A DNA stretch of 64,000 nucleotides from Homalodisca vitripennis. Lineage: Eukaryota; Arthropoda; Insecta; Hemiptera; Cicadellidae. A program made the translations under genes and the position numbers. Location of the stretch: the NCBI RefSeq assembly GCF_021130785.1, contig NC_060213.1:68463001-68527000 (forward strand). The letters run 5' to 3'. Of the stretch, positions 7,232 through 16,800 are shown in pieces; the first letter of the stretch is position 1, and the number at the start of each line of letters is the position of its first letter. The notes under the pieces were generated by a model that was not told the origin of the DNA, did not search any database, and saw only the letters and a program-made list of their open reading frames with translations.

Positions 7232-8418
7232 ACTACAGAAAATATGCTAGTGATATTGAAAGGGCGGAGTTTAAAAATTTCTATCCAATTAGTAAACAAC
7301 ATTTGAATGAACCGAATAAAAGAACTGAGTTTAATATTGATTTTGGAGATAACTTTTGCTCGTCTAACTTCCAGTTTTATATTTCTGGAACTTTAACAAA
7401 TCAAGATGGTCAAGCATATCTTGGAACTGATAATGTTAGATTAATCGATAATTTTATACCGTTTTTATTTTCTAAGATTGAAGTAAGAAAACACAATAAA
7501 TTGATAGAAGAAGTCGAAAACTGTGGCCAATTAAGCACAATTAAAGGAACTATTTCGTATTCAAAAAGTGATGTTATTTCTCAAACTTCTAATGGCTTTG
7601 AATCAGATTTTAAATTTGGTGTTTTTGAAGCAGCTGGAAATTTATCTCATTTTGGATTAGGATTTTTTGAAAATGTTACTATTCCGATCTATAAAGGAGG
7701 ATTTTATCTAAGTTTTATAAGAGCAGAAGACGATGATGTGATTCTGAAGACTGCAACTGGAAATGTTATGCCTGTTGATGGAAAAATAACAATTACAGAT
7801 TTTTTTATTAGAGTTCCAATGATTGATTATAAAACCACGAGTAAAATTAGGTTGATTGATGAAATTACAAAAAGTCAAAACATTATGTTTAATTTTCTAG
7901 ATTGGCAATGTATTGAACAAAAAGGTATTTCCGGAACAACTTATTCGTTCGATATTACAAATATTTATAGAAATATCTTCAATCCCAAGTTCGTTATCAT
8001 TGGTTTTCAAACAGGTAGACAGAATAATCAAGAAAAAAATCCTTCAAAGTTTGATAGTTTGGATGTAAAAAATATCAGAGTAAAATTGAACGGTTCTTAT
8101 TATCCAGATGAATTACAAAACTTAAACATTTCAGGAGGTCTTTTCAGAATCATGTATCAGATGTATCAAGATTTTAAGAAAGTTTACTGTAATAATAAGG
8201 AAATGTATTACAATCCTAAAGAATTTTTAGCGAATAGACCTATTTATGTCATTGATACAACAAAGAGTATGACAAATATTTCTGGTTCAAAGAACGATAT
8301 AATTATCAATATGGATTTTCAAAAAGCTGTTACAAACTCGACATGTTATGTGGTTGTGGTTTCTGAGAAATTTTTAGCCTATGATGTGATTAAGAACGAT
8401 ATTAGAGAAATTCAGTAA
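7225..8418 (+). CDS. Double jelly-roll type major capsid protein
   Basis: The 397-residue frame is intact. The N-terminus (MADYRKYASDIERAEFKNFY, then NIDFGDNFCSSNFQFYISG, DNFIPFLFSKIEVRKHN) and the later IPIYKGGFYLSFIRAEDDD, FLDWQCIEQKGISGTTYSFD and NIYRNIFNP blocks are beta-rich and match my memory of insect Polinton/adintovirus capsid proteins. Such proteins form pseudo-hexameric capsomers in icosahedral capsids. No stop, frameshift or indel is seen, unlike in the ATPase and minor capsid genes. The start is set by TTATTAAATGG. It is the last gene of the left block, and non-viral sequence begins within a few hundred bases after its stop. The length is somewhat short for Polinton capsids in general but fits the insect-type branch as I know it. 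Confidence 0.8.
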   Translation: MADYRKYASDIERAEFKNFYPISKQHLNEPNKRTEFNIDFGDNFCSSNFQFYISGTLTNQDGQAYLGTDNVRLIDNFIPFLFSKIEVRKHNKLIEEVENCGQLSTIKGTISYSKSDVISQTSNGFESDFKFGVFEAAGNLSHFGLGFFENVTIPIYKGGFYLSFIRAEDDDVILKTATGNVMPVDGKITITDFFIRVPMIDYKTTSKIRLIDEITKSQNIMFNFLDWQCIEQKGISGTTYSFDITNIYRNIFNPKFVIIGFQTGRQNNQEKNPSKFDSLDVKNIRVKLNGSYYPDELQNLNISGGLFRIMYQMYQDFKKVYCNNKEMYYNPKEFLANRPIYVIDTTKSMTNISGSKNDIIINMDFQKAVTNSTCYVVVVSEKFLAYDVIKNDIREIQ

Positions 8419-8989
8419 AATTCACGTTATTTTCACTATTATTTATCGGATAATTTTAAAACTTTACAGAATTGTTAAAGACATTGATATAAGTATTCAT
8501 TTTTAATTTCAAAAGAATATCTTAAAAAATGGGGATGATATTAACAAAAAACTATTCCAAGGTCATCTTAAGGGTTGGACCGGAAGTTATGATTTTAAAA
8601 AATACTTTAATATTTACTGATCCTATATACCAAATTTCAGCAAAAAAGCTCCAATAGTTCTCGAGATATAAGAGTTTTAAGATAAGGGATGATTGGGGTA
8701 GTTTTTGAAAATTTTGTTATTTTCATGAAATTTTAAGTTGAACTCGCTTGTTTTTGAAGTTTCAGATTTTTCTGATAATTTTTTTTATTTTTTTATGAAT
8801 ATTAAGAAATAGGGGATGATTTCACCCTTATGGATAAGTTAAGTCGAAAGAGTTAAGTATTTACTATATGTGTACCAAATTTCATTAAAATCGGTTGAGT
8901 GGTTTTTGAAATATAAAATTATTAATAAATTTGTAAACTAGCAATCCTAATTGAACAACTTATATAGCAGAGATATAGCTTATAACTTT
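8419..8989. repeat. Arthropod-type dispersed repeat, two degenerate units
   Basis: No gene is seen. Two related units start with GGGGATGAT at about 8531 and 8813. Each ends in the pattern ATATACCAAATTTCAGCAAAA (8628) or GTGTACCAAATTTCATTAAA (8872), followed by a GTTTTTGA/CGAGATATAA segment. ACCAAATTTCATTAAAATCGG is a string seen widely in arthropod interspersed repeats. This is the first host-like sequence inside the viral region. Confidence 0.5.
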
Positions 8990-8994
8990 CGAGA

Positions 8995-9066
8995 CTCTCC
9001 GTAGCTCAGTTGGTAAGACGCTTGCCTTCAAAGCCTGAGGTTCTGGGTTCAAATCCCAGAGCTTCA
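8995..9066 (+). other. tRNA-like pol III promoter head, not a functional tRNA
   Basis: TAGCTCAGTTGG at 9002-9013 matches a pol III A box and GGTTCAAATCC at 9047-9057 matches a B box. The T stem (CTGGG/CCCAG, 9043-9059) is perfect. The acceptor halves (CTCTCCG and AGCTTCA) do not pair and the D stem is poor, so this is the head of a SINE or a tRNA relic. Confidence 0.6.
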
Positions 9067-9226
9067 GGCGCGCTTTTTATTGAGGAAGACATGGTTGTCG
9101 TTCAGTGGTTGGGGACAAGTCTTTACACGAGTGGCCATAGTGTAATGACTATAGAACAAGCCGAGTAATGACAACTGTGGTTGGCGCGCCATTTGCTTCC
9201 TCACCTTTCCACTTCATTCCTTAATT

Positions 9227-9276
9227 CCTTCTCTTCCTTAATTCGTACATTCCTTCTCTTCCTTAATTCGTTCATT
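9227..9276 (+). repeat. 25-base tandem repeat, two copies
   Basis: CCTTCTCTTCCTTAATTCG plus (T)ACATT or TTCATT is repeated at 9227-9251 and 9252-9276, differing at one base. It lies in the SINE-like insert. Confidence 0.7.
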
Positions 9277-9574
9277 ACATTCATCATTCACATCATTCAT
9301 TAATACAACATTACACTTACAAAACACCCGACACAAATTCCCTAATTGTATCTCTCCATCAACTTCTACACAGTAGTTACCAAAGAAAAATGAGACTTGG
9401 GAACAAAAAAATTCCAGAGTCTAAGACCCGAATTACAGCTCCTAGCCATTAACTTGGTTGGACAGTAGCAGTGCAGGGCCAAGTCTCTAAACAATAGACA
9501 CCGTAGAAGTTGAATGTGATGTGATTCCCCATAGCGCAAACACGCACACTAACAACACTACACCAAAGACACAA

Positions 9575-9835
9575 TCATTCATTTTGTCTTTTACAATAAT
9601 TGATGATGTTCATATTATTCTCTTTCATTCCTTCTAAAACTTCAAAAATATACTCTTTCGCTGATGAAAAATCTCGATTTCTTCCGGAATAATCTTTGTA
9701 ATCGTACACATAATATCCTAAATAGTTGTACAATAGAATGAAATTATTTCTATTTATCTCTGTTGTAGAAATGTAAACACAAACATTTGCGCTGAAAAAT
9801 TTATATCTCGGCAGACTTAGTTCCATAATCTCCAT
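9575..9835 (-). CDS. Small viral protein of unknown function
   Basis: An 86-residue Tyr/Asn-rich protein, supported mainly by its start: read on the minus strand, TTTTTTTATAAATGGAG is the element's standard motif. Visible features are a beta-like N-terminus (YKFFSANVCVYIS), YLGYYVYDYKDY and an amphipathic helix (AKEYIFEVLEGMKENN). No family is recognised. It diverges from the next gene with only 24 bases between start codons, so both promoters share one short AT-rich spacer. Its 3' end abuts the non-viral insert, so the true C-terminus could have been altered by insertion. Confidence 0.5.
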   Translation of the reverse strand: MEIMELSLPRYKFFSANVCVYISTTEINRNNFILLYNYLGYYVYDYKDYSGRNRDFSSAKEYIFEVLEGMKENNMNIINYCKRQNE

Positions 9836-9863
9836 TTATAAAAAAATCTTTTTGTTTAAATGG
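9833..9863. promoter_or_regulatory. Divergent TAAATGG promoter pair
   Basis: The 24-base spacer carries CTTTTTGTTTAAATGG forwards and TTTTTTTATAAATGG backwards, so two late-type initiators sit back to back around one A/T block. Confidence 0.5.
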
Positions 9864-10369
9864 AAGAGTATAATGCCAACTGTTACAAGTGTTCTAATAG
9901 AGGAGAAATTATCGATAAAAGATATTTAGTTTGTAGAGGTTGTAATTTAATTTTGTTAGAAAGACCTAAACCTAAGAAATTTCGAAATAAATTAACACAT
10001 TTGAATAACCTGCTTACAAAATTGCAATATGGAGACAAGAAGCAAACAAAATTTGTTACAGAATTTAGAAAACAGAATAAAAATTTTTACTTATCTCTTG
10101 GAACCATTGACAAAATTATTTTCCTTTTCAAAGAATACATTAGGTTTGTAGGTATCGATACACACGTTTATTATGAAAAGATATTACCTGTATTTTTTCA
10201 TTATCTGGATGTTGAATTTGTTTATGATTTTGAACCAGAAATCCTCGATGATTTTATAGTACATTTGGAGAAATTAAACGAAGAACCTCTTGAAAAGAAT
10301 GCGGTTTTACTCACATTCTCCCCGACTTCTCGAGTGAAGGTTAGCGAATTTCATTTTTTCCGTCTTTAA
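9860..10369 (+). CDS. VLTF-3-like late transcription factor (zinc ribbon)
   Basis: The 169-residue protein begins with a zinc ribbon, C8-x2-C11 and C25-x2-C28 (CYKC, CRGC). It continues with KLTHLNNLLTKLQYG, a helical middle (IDKIIFLFKEYIRFVG), THVYYEKILPVFFHYL and a final acidic helix (LDDFIVHLEKL). The order of ribbon, H-x2-x-L-L-x-x-L-Q helix and Y-Y-x-x-I-L block is that of the VLTF-3 (vaccinia A2) family conserved in nucleocytoplasmic large DNA viruses, where it acts with viral RNA polymerase at late promoters. It starts at TTTAAATGG. The last ~20 residues look divergent and may be worn. The assignment is by motif order only; a general TFIIB-like ribbon protein is the main alternative. 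Confidence 0.55.
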   Translation: MEEYNANCYKCSNRGEIIDKRYLVCRGCNLILLERPKPKKFRNKLTHLNNLLTKLQYGDKKQTKFVTEFRKQNKNFYLSLGTIDKIIFLFKEYIRFVGIDTHVYYEKILPVFFHYLDVEFVYDFEPEILDDFIVHLEKLNEEPLEKNAVLLTFSPTSRVKVSEFHFFRL

Positions 10370-10388
10370 ATTTTTTCTATTTAAATGG
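10368..10388 (+). promoter_or_regulatory. TAAATGG late-type promoter, 101-residue gene
   Basis: It reads TAAATTTTTTCTATTTAAATGG right after the preceding stop, with the ATG at 10385. Confidence 0.5.
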
Positions 10389-10690
10389 AGTTCTTGAAAG
10401 AGTTAAATGATATTGGAGAATGTAAGTTTAAAGAGTATAAGAAGTTAAATGAATTGGAAGAAAGGAAGAAACATAGAATCTTGAATTTGGAGAAAATGAA
10501 AGATAAATTCGGGTTTACAATAATTGCCGAGTTGGAAGATTGTAAAGTACACTTGCCGAACAGATTTTTGACTGTTTTGGATGAAAAAAAGATTAAAGAA
10601 TTAAACAAAAATGAAAAATTACACTTGATTGTTACTGGAAAGAAGACTATAAAAGATAAAGAAATTATAACAATTAACTTTGTAGAATAA
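10385..10690 (+). CDS. Small Polinton-type protein, possible ssDNA-binding
   Basis: The intact 101-residue protein has a charged helical start (LKELNDIGECKFKEYKKLNE), then HRILNLEKMKDKFGF, TIIAELEDCKVHLPNRF and a beta-rich end. The K-x-G-F-T-I-I-A-E-L ... L-P-N-R-F pattern followed by LHLIVTGKK recalls a short protein common in insect Polinton-like elements and in some host-annotated hypothetical proteins. An OB-like fold and single-stranded DNA binding are guesses from its beta content and size. It lies directly behind the VLTF-3-like gene and converges with the next gene, ten bases apart. Confidence 0.65.
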   Translation: MEFLKELNDIGECKFKEYKKLNELEERKKHRILNLEKMKDKFGFTIIAELEDCKVHLPNRFLTVLDEKKIKELNKNEKLHLIVTGKKTIKDKEIITINFVE

Positions 10691-10700
10691 AGTCTTAACT

Positions 10701-11241
10701 CTAAAACTTGCAGTCCCTCCCCACGTCATAGTACTGTTTTGATAACCATAGTTGGTGTCTTTCTTCATAGGAATCACATGGAATATTATCTACAGTAATA
10801 CCTTTTGTTTCACACAAAATGTGGCTATATTCTATAAGAAAAATTCTATAATGCTCTTTAATGAATTGTGTTGATAAATCTTGATACTCACAAAAATTCC
10901 TAAGAAATTCATCAATTAAGTCTTGATTATCTTGAAAGGACGTATAATATGGGAAAAATGTCATAAAAAAACGATGAAAACTCTCTGTTTGTTTATTTTT
11001 TACTTTCTTTTCAATATCTTTCGTAATTATATTAAATATATAATCCCTTATTTTTTTCGTTTTTTTGTGTGTACACGTGTGCAGTTTTCGTTCTTTCTGC
11101 AAAAGACTCTACAAGTTCTTTTAATTCTGTTTCATTTAAAGACGGTATCAACTGTTGTTGAGAATAAACCGGCAATTCACTGAATTCATCTTTGTTGCAC
11201 TGTTTTAATGCTAGAAACTGAAGAGAGCTTGGTGAGTTCAT
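10701..11241 (-). pseudogene. Viral gene of unknown function, frameshifted
   Basis: Two overlapping minus-strand frames form one gene. The 5' part starts at 11241 (MNSPSSLQFLALKQC, LNETELKELVESFAERTKT). The second, stopping at 10701, runs through IRDYIFNIITKDIEKK, SFHRFFMTFFPYYTSF, FCEYQDLSTQFIKEHY and RHQLWLSKQYYD. They switch near the A runs at 11047-11075, so one or two bases were probably lost or gained there. YQDLSTQFI matches the repeat unit of the protein at 6.7-7.1 kb. The start context is TACTAAATAAACAACATG, which lacks the tight TAAATGG form. No enzymatic motif is seen. It is the last recognisable viral gene; sequence beyond 11,270 is host-like. Confidence 0.55.
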
Positions 11242-11420
11242 GTTGTTTATTTAGTAGAAAAGTTTTTTATTAAAGTACAGTATGTTTTTAGTAAAAATGT
11301 TTTAAATTGATTAAATTTTATTAAGATAAATCTTTTATTCGTAGCAGATTTGACAACATTTTACAAAGCACAGCTTAAGAAAGTAGAAGCTCAGATTCGG
11401 TTAATTTTTCATTCCACAGA
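11242..11420. other. Right edge of viral element
   Basis: No gene is present. Viral coding capacity ends at 11,241, and ORF density and base style change to host-like within about 100 bases. No terminal inverted repeat can be identified because the left end of the element is outside the window. Confidence 0.4.
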
Positions 11421-11484
11421 GTAGATAGTAATGTACCGATCGCTTTTGGAGACGAACGACTGTAGATTCGGTTAATTTTTCATT
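11393..11484 (+). repeat. 21-base direct repeat
   Basis: The string AGATTCGGTTAATTTTTCATT is exact at 11393-11413 and 11464-11484. The second copy lies inside the fold-back element that begins at 11421. Confidence 0.75.
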
Positions 11485-11594
11485 GAGATTTGCTGTGTTA
11501 TTTCTTAGCTTCCTTTATGGTACATTGAACAGTATTTTACATTGCTTTTCGGTCGGCTCCGAAAGTGCGCCAGGAACCCCATATTACTATCTAC
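11421..11594. mobile_element. Small fold-back (MITE-like) element
   Basis: GTAGATAGTAAT at 11421-11432 faces its exact reverse complement at 11583-11594. Pairing continues imperfectly inwards: TCGCTTTTGGAGACGAACG on the left resembles the reverse complement of CGGTCGGCTCCGAAAGTGCG on the right. It is 174 bases long, with no ORF. It sits just outside the last viral gene and could be an unrelated MITE or a remnant of the element's end. Confidence 0.45.
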
Positions 11595-13820
11595 TAGTGT
11601 AGGCATAGGCAGATATAACTAAGTGGACTTTATAATTAGTGATAGAGTATATAGTAAGTGCAAATTAATAATTGTAATGTTTTCAAAACGTTCACTGGCT
11701 GCTTTTCCTTTTCTGCTACTGTGCCTAGTTCAAAGACAACGTTTTATTCTGACGCTAATAGCTTCTTGATTCAAATGAGATAAACCCACAGGAGTGAGTT
11801 CTTATCACACATATTACGTAAAACTATATGTTTTGTGATAATCAAATACCTGGCAGGCCCTTAATCTTGCTTATATTCAACAAATACGGGTTTATAACAA
11901 AATAAATCATAGAGTAAAAAAATTACGAGATAATTTATGAAATGTGGAGTTATTTAAATAATTTCATGTACTACGATATATGACCAGTTACTAATATGGC
12001 AAAACATGACTACTTTATATTATGTGACTGTTAATACAACATTATTACAACGTTAATACAACACACGTGTAGAGAACTGAAAAAATAGAAACAATCCGAA
12101 AGTTGAGTCAAAGACAAGACCAGCAATGTTTTATTCGCATGGTTGTACATTGTTCATGTTATTTTATTCTACACTGTCTCCTTTATTACTCTTATGTTAT
12201 TTAATCGCTACTGTTTGAGTTAATCATACTTAATTTAACCCAACTACTATTGTTTTTTATCCTTGCAAGTATATAAGTGAAACATTTAGTTTTAAGCAAA
12301 ATAAGTGTTTTAATACTTAAAGTAATGAACTATTTAATTTTTTTTTATAAAATAAGGTACATAAGGTATATGAAATAAAGTTCATGAACGATTTGTCACA
12401 ACTATTCATTACTTATTAAGTTATGTTTTTGATATATGAATTGTATCTTTAATATTTTTCATGCGATTTTACCTTTATCCTTATGTTAAATTTACGTTAA
12501 AATTACTTAATGGTTATTTTTTATGACATATACGAGTACAAATGACCAATGATAAACATTCATAACAACTTGCAATAACAGCATTGAGGATACAGTTTCT
12601 TGTATTTTGAATGCCATTAGTGGCATTCCTAATATTTAAAAACACTTGAATTTTATGTTTAAATATTCGAATTTTATTTAACAAACTTAAATCTGTTATG
12701 ATCATTGATATCAATTGAAAATTCAATAATCCAGTAAAAGCCCTTATGTATATTGAGTCCAATTTTAATCAAAACAGCCATCTAATTTTACCTGAATATT
12801 GGGCAATATATATCAGGATTAAAACGTAGTATTAAACGTCAGCACATGTGATTACATTTAATCTACAATAATATGTGAGGACAATGTTACTAACTTTCTA
12901 TGTTCCTTAGGATTGGAATTACTTTTGATTATATTTAGTTTCGGATGCATACATTCTCCGCACCTCACTACATCTTAATCGGTAACTTTGAAAGCTCACA
13001 AAGACGAATGAAATAACTGATTTGAAAATTATTAGTCGAATTCTTAACATAGAGTAAGACAAACTTAGTGAAGAGCTGGAACAACATAAACTGGCAGATG
13101 TACATATCCCACAAATGTGAATAGTGCAGAACAGTCAAAACAAGGAGAAATCCTCTAAGAGTTAATTTAACCGTTCCTTGCTGATAAGCCACTACCAACT
13201 AAAACCGTAATCTCCTTAAGTTACTCTCTTAAGTTTATGTATTAAGGCTTCTCAAGCTTGTGTGTTCAAATTTGAATGCACAACATTAATTAGATAAGAG
13301 TGTTTCTAATCTTAATCTCGTTTTATTTATACAGAAAATATGTGGAGTAATGTGATAGAAATGCTAGTCAGCAGCTTTTGATTTGATTTAATGGAACCGT
13401 AGTAAAACTAATAGTACCCTGATTATAGAGTGTTATTGTATTGTTTATCCAATAGTAAAAATAAAACTAAATTTAATCACCTGTTTAGAAAACGTCTGTT
13501 ACAAAGGTTTTGTTAGTTACATTTCTTAAAACAGGTGTTATTGTTACTTTTAAAATCAACCCAACCCTTTTCATCTATACATTTAAACCCTTGTAGTTCC
13601 CGAGATCTCGGTACAAGACGAGACGTTCCTATGCGAAGAGTGCCGGAATCTAGGAAAGAGACGATTTCTATTTCATTTTTAGTACCTATATAACTTATCC
13701 CATACTGGCTGATATCATACCAAAGGCCAATACATAAACTGAAATAACCTATTAAACTATTGTTTCTACTTTTTCCTGCTAAGAGGTGACGTAAACGACT
13801 ATCTAAAATGCAACACTTTG
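11595..13820. other. AT-rich host DNA, one dispersed repeat copy
   Basis: No gene is supported; the short ORFs at 12514-12762 and 12968-13198 lack family features. The stretch 12040-12470 is a diverged copy of sequence at 49090-49470 in the same orientation: GTTTTATTC and TCCTTTATTACTCTT are shared with matching spacing. Confidence 0.6.
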
Positions 13821-13827
13821 TCAGTTG

Positions 13828-13846
13828 GATCGCGATCGCGATCGCG
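13828..13846. repeat. GATCGC triple repeat, palindromic
   Basis: GATCGCGATCGCGATCGCG contains a 16-base perfect palindrome (13831-13846) and dense CpG in otherwise AT-rich DNA. Confidence 0.85.
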
Positions 13847-16800
13847 TCGTCGTGGCGGCTGACGAAGCATTTTTTATGTCCTATAGTTAAATATTATTAT
13901 AATATTAAATATTACATAATTTAAAATAATTAAAAACTATATTAGTTACTAAAATTAATAAAAATGTGATGACAGTCGCATAAGAAGATTTTTGGACGAT
14001 GTTTGTGCTGGTTATACGTGCGAGTGTCTATGAAGACAGTGTTAAAGAGTTTGTTTAAAAATTACCTGCGTAACGTTATGTTTATGTTTGAGCTTCGATT
14101 TAGTAAGTAATGTTATATTACACATAATTGCTTTCCTTTGAAATGGTTTTTAAGATTTAAGTATTGATTTTTTGACAGAACCAACATTTTTCGTAGTGAA
14201 AAATAAATTTTAACTGAATGTGTACCAAAACCCCGTTTTTTTAGCAAAACCAATATCTACCGCTTGACTATTTTTTTATTATTCTGTTTTTGTTCAATAT
14301 TAGGTTATGACGGATGGTTTTGGGCGTTTTAAATGCTCATCACAAAAGTATTACAATTTTTAAATAAACTTTTCTTCTAATATTTATGTCACCTCAAACT
14401 TGATTTTTATTGAAATTTTTTACCTCATATTTATTTCCGTAGAAATTTTGCTGACTAAAGTGATTTTTTATCTTAAAATATTATATGAAAATCTGAATAT
14501 TTATGTAAATGCCTTTAATTTAAAAACTTAAAACAAGCTTTTTGTAATAAAAATTAATTTGTAGGTACATGTTTTGTACATTTGTAGGTACAACGTTGCG
14601 TTTTTATCCAAAACTCTCTGGAACTTTTTGCTTAACCACACAAAATATACTCGACACTTTTCAACATGGAGTTTTTAGTCTCTGTCACTCAAAGACTTTT
14701 AAAAACAGTAATCATTTGCTCCAACACATCCTCCTTCATAGCTTACATGAAACAACTCTAACGATTGTACTGAGGTTTTACATGGACATTCTCAATGTTC
14801 CTAGTTAACATATAAGCTTATTCTTATTTAAAAGTCTCTCCTGGCTACGCCACACGGGTCTATAAAATTACAAAACTTTCTATCTTGGTCTCGAAAGTTG
14901 CATTACAACAATCAAGTGTTAGCTATTGTAAGAGCTTGTTATTTGTTTTCATTTATTGTCTTGAAAGAACCAGAGCAACCTTTATAGTAACAACATTTAT
15001 ATCAAAATTAAATAAGAATAAAATACTTAAGCAATACTTATTGATAGGATTAGATCCAAAGGGTAATACAAACACACTATAGCTTAAAATATCTAAACTG
15101 AATAATAACATTGCTATCTAAAGTAGCATTCTTGAAGGCTAGTTAGGGATAGCACGGGCTCAAAAACTTCTTGGTTTTACGTCAAATTTTATCAGTGCTA
15201 TCGACTTCGTACTGTGTCGACTATCTCTATTAGGTTCCGACAGTGCCTTATTGATCCTTTAACCGTTTCGTAGTCGGTCCTCTCGTCTGTGAGATACTTG
15301 ATAGAAAGGACCTATGCACTCGAAACTTTGTAGTAAATTCCTCTTAATCCTAAAAATATAGCTATTTTTTCTAGATTCTATAGTTAAAAAGGCATTATAT
15401 CCATCTGCCTGTCCGTCTGTACGGTACATCTTTTGTTACTTCCTGTTGCTTCTTTTGATAGTCGACCCTATCGGTTTGTTTAATTTCATCCCTCCATAGT
15501 CTAGTAGCCCATGAGTTCTGGCAAATAAGATTAGAAAGGAATAAAATTATACGTAGTTAAATCTCAAATATCTATCCGATGACATAAAAAGATATTAAGA
15601 TCATATTCTGAGTTTGAAAACTGCGTGTACATCTCATTATAATAAATCATGCACTACATGTACGAGACACAGCTTCTTAAATTCTTTTTAAATACAGAGT
15701 TATTGATAATCCTGGCTTGCAAAGGGTAGTTTTTGAAAATTACTGTCTTTGTTTGGAAAAAACTATTTTGTACAATTATATATTATTCCACTGTTCATTG
15801 ATAAAAAGATCAGAGTTTATCCTGAGTCTTATATCATGTTTTACGTTTAGGAGCATTTATGGTTCAATGCCAAAGATGATTTGGCCTGAATGCCTCAATC
15901 AAAAAGCTATATAGGGATGTAGCTCTTAGCAATCTACGTGGTACAAAGGCGACTACTTTTGGCTTTTAAAATCTATATTCGGTGTAAAGTAATTCCAGTG
16001 ATATATTTGAGTTTTAGTTTTTTACCAATTAATAAATTCTCGTAAATACAGATTACTTAGAAACCTATTATGGTCTAGAGGAAACCCCTGTCTACTTCCA
16101 ATATAAAGGAGATATTTAATAACTACATGTAACATTTCATAATATTTGTTTGTAACGTTATGTGTTATAGAAGGCTTCTTGTTATTCTGACTGTAGTGTG
16201 AGAAAGAATTAACCGTTGAGACATTTTATTTTGAATTTTTTTCGCTGTTTTTCCTTAAAACACATCAAAATGCCTGTTAAAATGCCACACCAAAATGAAA
16301 ACCAGTATCTTGGACTTCTTTATCACTACTGATTAGACAATGTTCTCAAATGTAAATATTGTAAATCAATATGTCTGCCATTTTGATGAATTTGAACTGA
16401 AAGTGTTAACAGTTGTTTTTATCAGTTGAATTTGAATTATATTCAAATATTTTCCGAATTTGAAAATATTTAGGGTAAATTTTATATCTTTCTCATCATA
16501 TACACCTTCCGCGAATTTAAATGGATATTCTAAAAACATTATTATCCAAATTAGTCTAGCTGTTCTCGAAATTAGCGCTTAGTAACATACTTTTACTTAG
16601 AAGATTTAATTTTGAATACTCTCAGAACATTGAGTTTTAAATTTTTGAGAGATAAATACAACGTAAATATTTTAAATAAAGTATAATTTTTTTCATTAAA
16701 AAAATGGAATTGTAAAAATTGTATAACTTACTTTGGTTGTTAAAAATAAGATTTTCAAATTGAAACAAATAGATTTATTTTCAAAAATAATTACAATAAT

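Larger units (their letters stand above)
8990..9560 (+). mobile_element. tRNA-derived SINE-like insert splitting the viral element
   Basis: The composition rises in GC compared with both flanks, and viral ORFs lie on either side. It opens with a tRNA-like head, has GGCGCGC at 9067-9073 and GGCGCGCC at 9183-9190 enclosing ~110 bases, then a CCTTCTCTTCCTTAATTCG tandem repeat and ATTCATCATTCACATCATTCATT. From about 9300 to 9560 nothing further is recognisable. I could not find target-site duplications, so the boundaries are approximate. Confidence 0.45.

Noticed and set aside
8995..9066. Functional tRNA gene
   Set aside because: A and B boxes and T stem are good, but the acceptor stem does not pair and the D stem is poor.
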